Positions 38,701 through 41,879 of a stretch of DNA of 41,879 nt are shown piece after piece. The translations under genes and the position numbers were made by a program. This DNA is from Streptomyces sp. NRRL S-87 (GTDB lineage Bacteria; Actinomycetota; Actinomycetes; Streptomycetales; Streptomycetaceae): the NCBI RefSeq assembly GCF_000719335.1, contig NZ_JOGB01000060.1:1-41879 (forward strand), written 5' to 3'. The notes under the pieces were generated by a model. The model saw only the letters and a program-made list of their open reading frames with translations. It was not told the origin of the DNA and ran no database searches. Positions within the stretch are counted from its first letter, which is position 1. Every line of letters begins with the position of its first letter.

Positions 38701-39489
38701 CTACGGCCAGAACTGGGCCAGCGCCCCCTCCTTGTACGGGTTCGGACTGACGCTCAGCTCCCCCGCGAACGGCCGGTCCAGGACCAGGACCAGCAGCAGG
38801 CTGAAGCCGATCAGCGCCGCCACCGCCGAAACGAACAGCAGCTGCATGCGCAGGCTGCGCAGCCCGAAGAGGAAGGTGAGCGGCAGGATGACCAGTGCCC
38901 CGCCGTAGACCAGCACCTGCAGCAGGCCCGGCAGTTGGCGCTCGGCCATGGTCACGCGGGCCCGCCGCTGGGCGGCGGCGTCGTTGAGGCGGGCGGCGGC
39001 CTCCTCGTAGAAGGTCTGGGTGCGCGACGTGGTCGGCTCGTACGCCTGCAGCGCCCGGTACATGGCCTGCACCTGGCCGGCGGTGGCCTCGTAACTGGGG
39101 GTTCCGTCCTGCATCTTGGGCCACTGGACGGTGACCACGGCGTGGACGTAGTCGCTGACGGAGCGGTTGATGCGGGCCCCGTCGGCCGGCGGGAAGGATT
39201 CGGCGCTGCGGACGATCAGTGCCAGGTCGGTGGACTCGCTCGCGATGACGTTCTCGGCGGTCTCCAGCTGCGTCCACAGGTTCACGACGACGAAGGCCAG
39301 GATGATGCCGTAGATCGCGCCGAACATGCCGAGCGCGACCCCGACCATCTCGTTGTGCTCGCCCTGGGCCAGGTGCGGGAAGCGGCGCCGGGCGGCGAGG
39401 CTTCCCGCGACGGCCAGGAGGACGAGACCGCCGACCATCAGGACGGCGAGGAAGAACGTACCGACGTTGTTGAGCAGCCAGAGCACCAT
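38701..39489 (-). CDS. DUF4239 (bestrophin-like) membrane protein
   Basis: A 262-residue membrane protein. TM segments: ~10-32 (FFLAVLMVGGLVLLAVAGSL), ~48-72 (VALGMFGAIYGIILAFVVVN), ~190-212 (LLQVLVYGGALVILPLTFLF) and ~217-240 (LLFVSAVAALIGFSLLLVLV). A soluble segment between spans 2 and 3 (SESTDLALIVRSAESFP to RVTMAERQLPG) fits DUF4239, a bestrophin-like family of unknown function. The pattern GMFGAIYGIILAFVVVNLW and LDRPFAGELSV near the end are characteristic. No operator is seen. Confidence 0.8.
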   Translation of the reverse strand: MVLWLLNNVGTFFLAVLMVGGLVLLAVAGSLAARRRFPHLAQGEHNEMVGVALGMFGAIYGIILAFVVVNLWTQLETAENVIASESTDLALIVRSAESFPPADGARINRSVSDYVHAVVTVQWPKMQDGTPSYEATAGQVQAMYRALQAYEPTTSRTQTFYEEAAARLNDAAAQRRARVTMAERQLPGLLQVLVYGGALVILPLTFLFGLRSLRMQLLFVSAVAALIGFSLLLVLVLDRPFAGELSVSPNPYKEGALAQFWP

Positions 39490-39672
39490 GCCCTGGTCAA
39501 CGACGGGCTGGGCTCGGGGTACGGGTGGGGAGCGGCCGGATTGTCGGTCGGGCTTCTGGAGGCCGTCCGGAGGTTCCGGGTCGGGGCTTCTGGGGTGGGT
39601 TCTGGGGTGGGTTCTGCGGTGTTCTGGGCTGTGGGCCGGGCTGGGCTGGGCTGCGGGCTGGGCTGGGCCGCC

Positions 39673-41004
39673 TCACTCCAGGGTTCCGTTGAGGAGGGCC
39701 GCGGCGGAGCACTTGGTCGGTGCGGGGGCGGCCGGGGGACGGCCCACGGTGCGGCACGTGAGGGTGATCGTGACCTCCTGCTTCTCGGCCGCCAGGAGCC
39801 CGGAGCCCCAGTGGAAGTCCTGCTCGCGGAAGTTCTCCAGGGCCGGCGCGAGGAGCGGCTTGCCGCCGACCGAGAAGACGACCGTGCCGTTGTCGCCCTG
39901 CGGGTTCTCCAGGATGAGGCCGGTCAGGCGCAGCACCTTGCCCTCCGGGACCGTGTACGTCGCCGTGTCCGAGCCGCCCGCGGCCGCGGCGGCCGTCAGA
40001 CGGGCCGAGAAGAGGGCGGCCTGCGGCTGCGGACCGGGACCCTCGCCCGGCTTCTTCGGTGACGGGGAGGGGGAGGGGGAGGGGGAGCTGCCCGGGCCGC
40101 CTGGCTTGCCGCCCGGCTTGCCGTCCGAGCCGCCGTCGCCGCCGCCCGCCTTCTTCGCGTCCTCGGCGGCCTTCTTGGCCTCCTCCGCCTTCGCCTGGGC
40201 CGCCTTGACCGGCTCCTTGACGGCCTCCTTGGCCGCCGACCGGACCACCGGCCGCAGCACCCCGAACCACAGCCCGGCCAGTACGGCCGCCAGCGCCACC
40301 ACCGCCAGCACGGCCTTCAGCAGCCCGGGCGAGAGCACCGGGCGCTGGAGGAGGCTGCCGTCCAGCGCGACGGGCGCGACCTCGGGGGCGCCTTCCGGGC
40401 CGGCCGCGGGAACGGCGTGCAGCTGGAACGCGTGCGGGACGGGCGTGCCGCGCCACAACCACCGCTTGGGCTTCACCGGCACCTTGACGAACGCCGCCCG
40501 GCCCGGCTCCACGAGCGTGGGCCCGGAGGGCAGCCCGAACTTCAGCAGGTCACCGGTGTCCTTGCCCGAAAGGGCAACCGAGAGCGGGTAGTTGCCGCGG
40601 TTGTCGAGCGCGACGCGGTAGCCGGCGCCGGTGCGCCCCGTTCCCATGCGCGGCGTGAGCTCCGCCGCGAACTCGGCGTACGGGCGGACGTGCAGCACGC
40701 CCTCGGGCACGGTGGCGTGCTGCGGCTGCTCCTGCGGAAGCACCCGCACCCCGTACGTGAGCTCGCCCGGTGCGACGGTCGTATCGCGCGGCGGGCGGAC
40801 GACCAGTTCCACCTGACCTGCCGTGTTGGGGTACAGCGAAATCGTCGCCGGCTCCACCACCGACCACCGGGCGGCGGGCCCGAGCACCTCGAAGCTGTAC
40901 GCCTCGACGACGTTCCCGCTGTTGCGCAGCTCCAGCGGGATCCGGACCTCCTCCCCGGGCAGCACCGAGGTCGGGGAGGCGTCCAGGTGAGCGGAAGTGG
41001 TCAT
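39673..41004 (-). CDS. Membrane-anchored protein with N-terminal Ig-like domains
   Basis: A 443-residue protein. Two beta-rich Ig-like regions (VLPGEEVRIPLELRNSGNVV, WSVVEPATISLYPNTAGQVE; then GAGYRVALDNRGNYPLSVAL) occupy ~1-230, resembling COG1470/NPCBM-associated alpha-galactosidase-like domains. One TM segment (~267-290, LLKAVLAVVALAAVLAGLWF) follows, then a Lys/Ala/Glu coiled coil (EAVKEPVKAAQAKAEEAKKA), a Gly/Ser/Pro linker and a C-terminal beta domain to residue 443. No N-terminal signal peptide, so the Ig-like part is probably cytosolic and the C-terminus extracellular. A -10-like TAACGT lies 7 nt before ATG 41004 (leaderless). Function unknown. Confidence 0.72.
   Translation of the reverse strand: MTTSAHLDASPTSVLPGEEVRIPLELRNSGNVVEAYSFEVLGPAARWSVVEPATISLYPNTAGQVELVVRPPRDTTVAPGELTYGVRVLPQEQPQHATVPEGVLHVRPYAEFAAELTPRMGTGRTGAGYRVALDNRGNYPLSVALSGKDTGDLLKFGLPSGPTLVEPGRAAFVKVPVKPKRWLWRGTPVPHAFQLHAVPAAGPEGAPEVAPVALDGSLLQRPVLSPGLLKAVLAVVALAAVLAGLWFGVLRPVVRSAAKEAVKEPVKAAQAKAEEAKKAAEDAKKAGGGDGGSDGKPGGKPGGPGSSPSPSPSPSPKKPGEGPGPQPQAALFSARLTAAAAAGGSDTATYTVPEGKVLRLTGLILENPQGDNGTVVFSVGGKPLLAPALENFREQDFHWGSGLLAAEKQEVTITLTCRTVGRPPAAPAPTKCSAAALLNGTLE
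40063..40091. repeat. Simple GGGGGA repeat encoding a Ser-Pro linker
   Basis: GGGGGA-type hexamers repeated about four times; on the minus strand they encode SPSPSPSPSP in the linker of the gene at 39673-41004. Confidence 0.8.
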
Positions 41005-41192
41005 GGTCAGGACGTTAGGGACGGGTGTGTGGGGGCGCCGGATCCGGACGGACACACGCGAGGGCATGCTGCGTTGCCCGTTGAGTCCTCGTTAAGTGCC
41101 TGCTGACTGCCCGGGTGTTCACTGGACGCCGCAGAGGGGACAGGTGGGGATCTCGCGCGGGCGCGGGGCGCCGAGCAAGGGGGGTACGTGCC

Positions 41193-41849
41193 ATGCGGTA
41201 CCAGGGTGAGAGCGGTGCGGAGCGGGTTCCGGTGCGGCTGACCGCGCAGGACCCGATCTCGCAGGCGGGGCTGGCCGGGCAGCTGCGCACCTGCCCGGAG
41301 CTGCGGCTGCTGGGCGAGGAGGACGGGGCGGGGGACGACCGGCCGTACGTGGCGGTGGTCTCCGCCGACCGCGTCGGGGAGGCCGAGCTGCAGACGCTGC
41401 GCCGGTTCCAGCGGGCGGGCCAGGGGCGGATCGTGCTGGTCGTGACGGAGATCGACGACGGCGGGCTGGTGGCCGCGGTCGAATGCGGGGTGGTCGGGGT
41501 CGTCCGGCGGGCCGAGGCGTCGGCGGAGCGGCTGGTACAGGTCATCACCGCGGCGGCGCGGGGCGAGGGCAGCGTGCCGGCGGACCTGCTGGGCCGGCTG
41601 CTGGACCAGGTGGGGCGGTTGCAGCGGCAGGTGCTCGACCCCCGGGGGCTGGCTTTCACGGGGCTCGCGCCGCGCGAGATCGACGTCCTGCGGCTGGTCG
41701 CGGAGGGCAGCGACACGGCGGAGATCGCGCGGGCGCTGGCCTTCTCGGAGCGGACGGTGAAGAACATCCTCCACGACGTCACCACGCGGCTGCAGCTGCG
41801 GAACCGCTCGCACGCGGTGGCTTATGCGATGCGGCAGGGGTTCATCTAG
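41193..41849 (+). CDS. LuxR-family response-regulator-like transcription factor with degenerate receiver
   Basis: A 218-residue regulator. The C-terminal LuxR HTH is clear (~150-215: GLAPREIDVLRLVAEGSDTA, EIARALAFSERTVKNILHDV, TRLQLRNRSHAVAYAMRQG). The N-terminal domain has receiver-like spacing (LTAQDPISQAGLAGQL ... PYVAVVSADRV ... VVGVVRRAEASAERLVQVI), but the first acidic pair is replaced by AQD and the phospho-acceptor strand end reads VVSAD, so phosphorylation is doubtful. Similar orphan regulators in Streptomyces lack a cognate kinase; none is adjacent here. ATG 41193 follows AAGGGGGG. It diverges from the Ig-like protein gene, so their promoters share 41005-41192. The stop is 30 nt before the window end. 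Confidence 0.82.
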   Translation: MRYQGESGAERVPVRLTAQDPISQAGLAGQLRTCPELRLLGEEDGAGDDRPYVAVVSADRVGEAELQTLRRFQRAGQGRIVLVVTEIDDGGLVAAVECGVVGVVRRAEASAERLVQVITAAARGEGSVPADLLGRLLDQVGRLQRQVLDPRGLAFTGLAPREIDVLRLVAEGSDTAEIARALAFSERTVKNILHDVTTRLQLRNRSHAVAYAMRQGFI

Positions 41850-41879
41850 GGGACTGGGGGGGTTCGGGTGGGTGTGGGG

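Noticed and set aside
40063..40091. Regulatory G-tract
   Set aside because: It lies inside a coding region and simply encodes a Ser-Pro linker.

Overview
This is about 42 kb of a very high-GC actinobacterial chromosome, almost certainly Streptomyces. The strongest evidence is the afsK / afsS / afsR antibiotic-control locus in the middle: a Ser/Thr kinase with a PQQ-type beta-propeller, the small DSHA-repeat protein AfsS, and a SARP-NB-ARC-TPR regulator. The KbpA-like VOC gene lies directly upstream of afsK, as in Streptomyces coelicolor. High GC, GTG/TTG starts, leaderless promoters and ATGA/GTGA overlaps agree. All names come from reading the proteins; no database search was run.

The main result is a dispersed catabolic regulon. 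A 13-bp palindrome, TGAC-N5-GTCA (extended consensus CTGACGGNNCGTCAG), occurs 13 times between 777 and 32764. It stands only upstream of genes that look like one CoA-thioester / redox pathway, and one copy covers the start codon of a TetR regulator (12839-13486), the obvious candidate repressor. The controlled units are a HsaB-like flavin reductase; an NDP-forming acyl-CoA ligase plus crotonase; an FMO-like monooxygenase diverging from DoxX + DUF35; a lipid-transfer/thiolase-fold protein (Ltp); an acyl-CoA dehydrogenase plus F420-dependent (Ddn-type) reductase; Ltp + DUF35 + crotonase diverging from a FadD3-like acyl-CoA ligase; an amidohydrolase; LLM oxidoreductase + SDR; and LLM oxidoreductase + D-aminoacylase-like amidohydrolase + aldehyde dehydrogenase. 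The gene types recall mycobacterial sterol side-chain / HIP catabolism and F420 chemistry, but no ring-cleaving oxygenase, KstD or P450 is present, so the substrate is open.

Layout. 0.1-1.3 kb: flavin reductase, ribbon-helix-helix antitoxin with a decayed PIN toxin. 1.3-7.4 kb: catabolic genes. 7.4-9.2 kb: PNPOx, DUF1772 and GNAT genes without the operator. 9.3-13.5 kb: Ltp, acyl-CoA dehydrogenase, Ddn, TetR. 14-19.4 kb: kbpA, afsK, a membrane protein, a secreted protein. 19.3-23.6 kb: second Ltp/DUF35/crotonase block and fadD. 23.6-28.2 kb: methyltransferase, afsS, afsR. 28.3-37.3 kb: catabolic genes, with an L,D-transpeptidase between. 37.6-41.9 kb: secreted protein, maltokinase-cap pseudogene, DUF4239 membrane protein, Ig-like membrane-anchored protein, LuxR regulator.

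The regulon is interleaved with the afs genes. One operator lies in the afsR/amidohydrolase divergent promoter region, so antibiotic control and this catabolism share chromosomal space and possibly transcription. No tRNA, rRNA, insertion sequence or CRISPR array was recognised.
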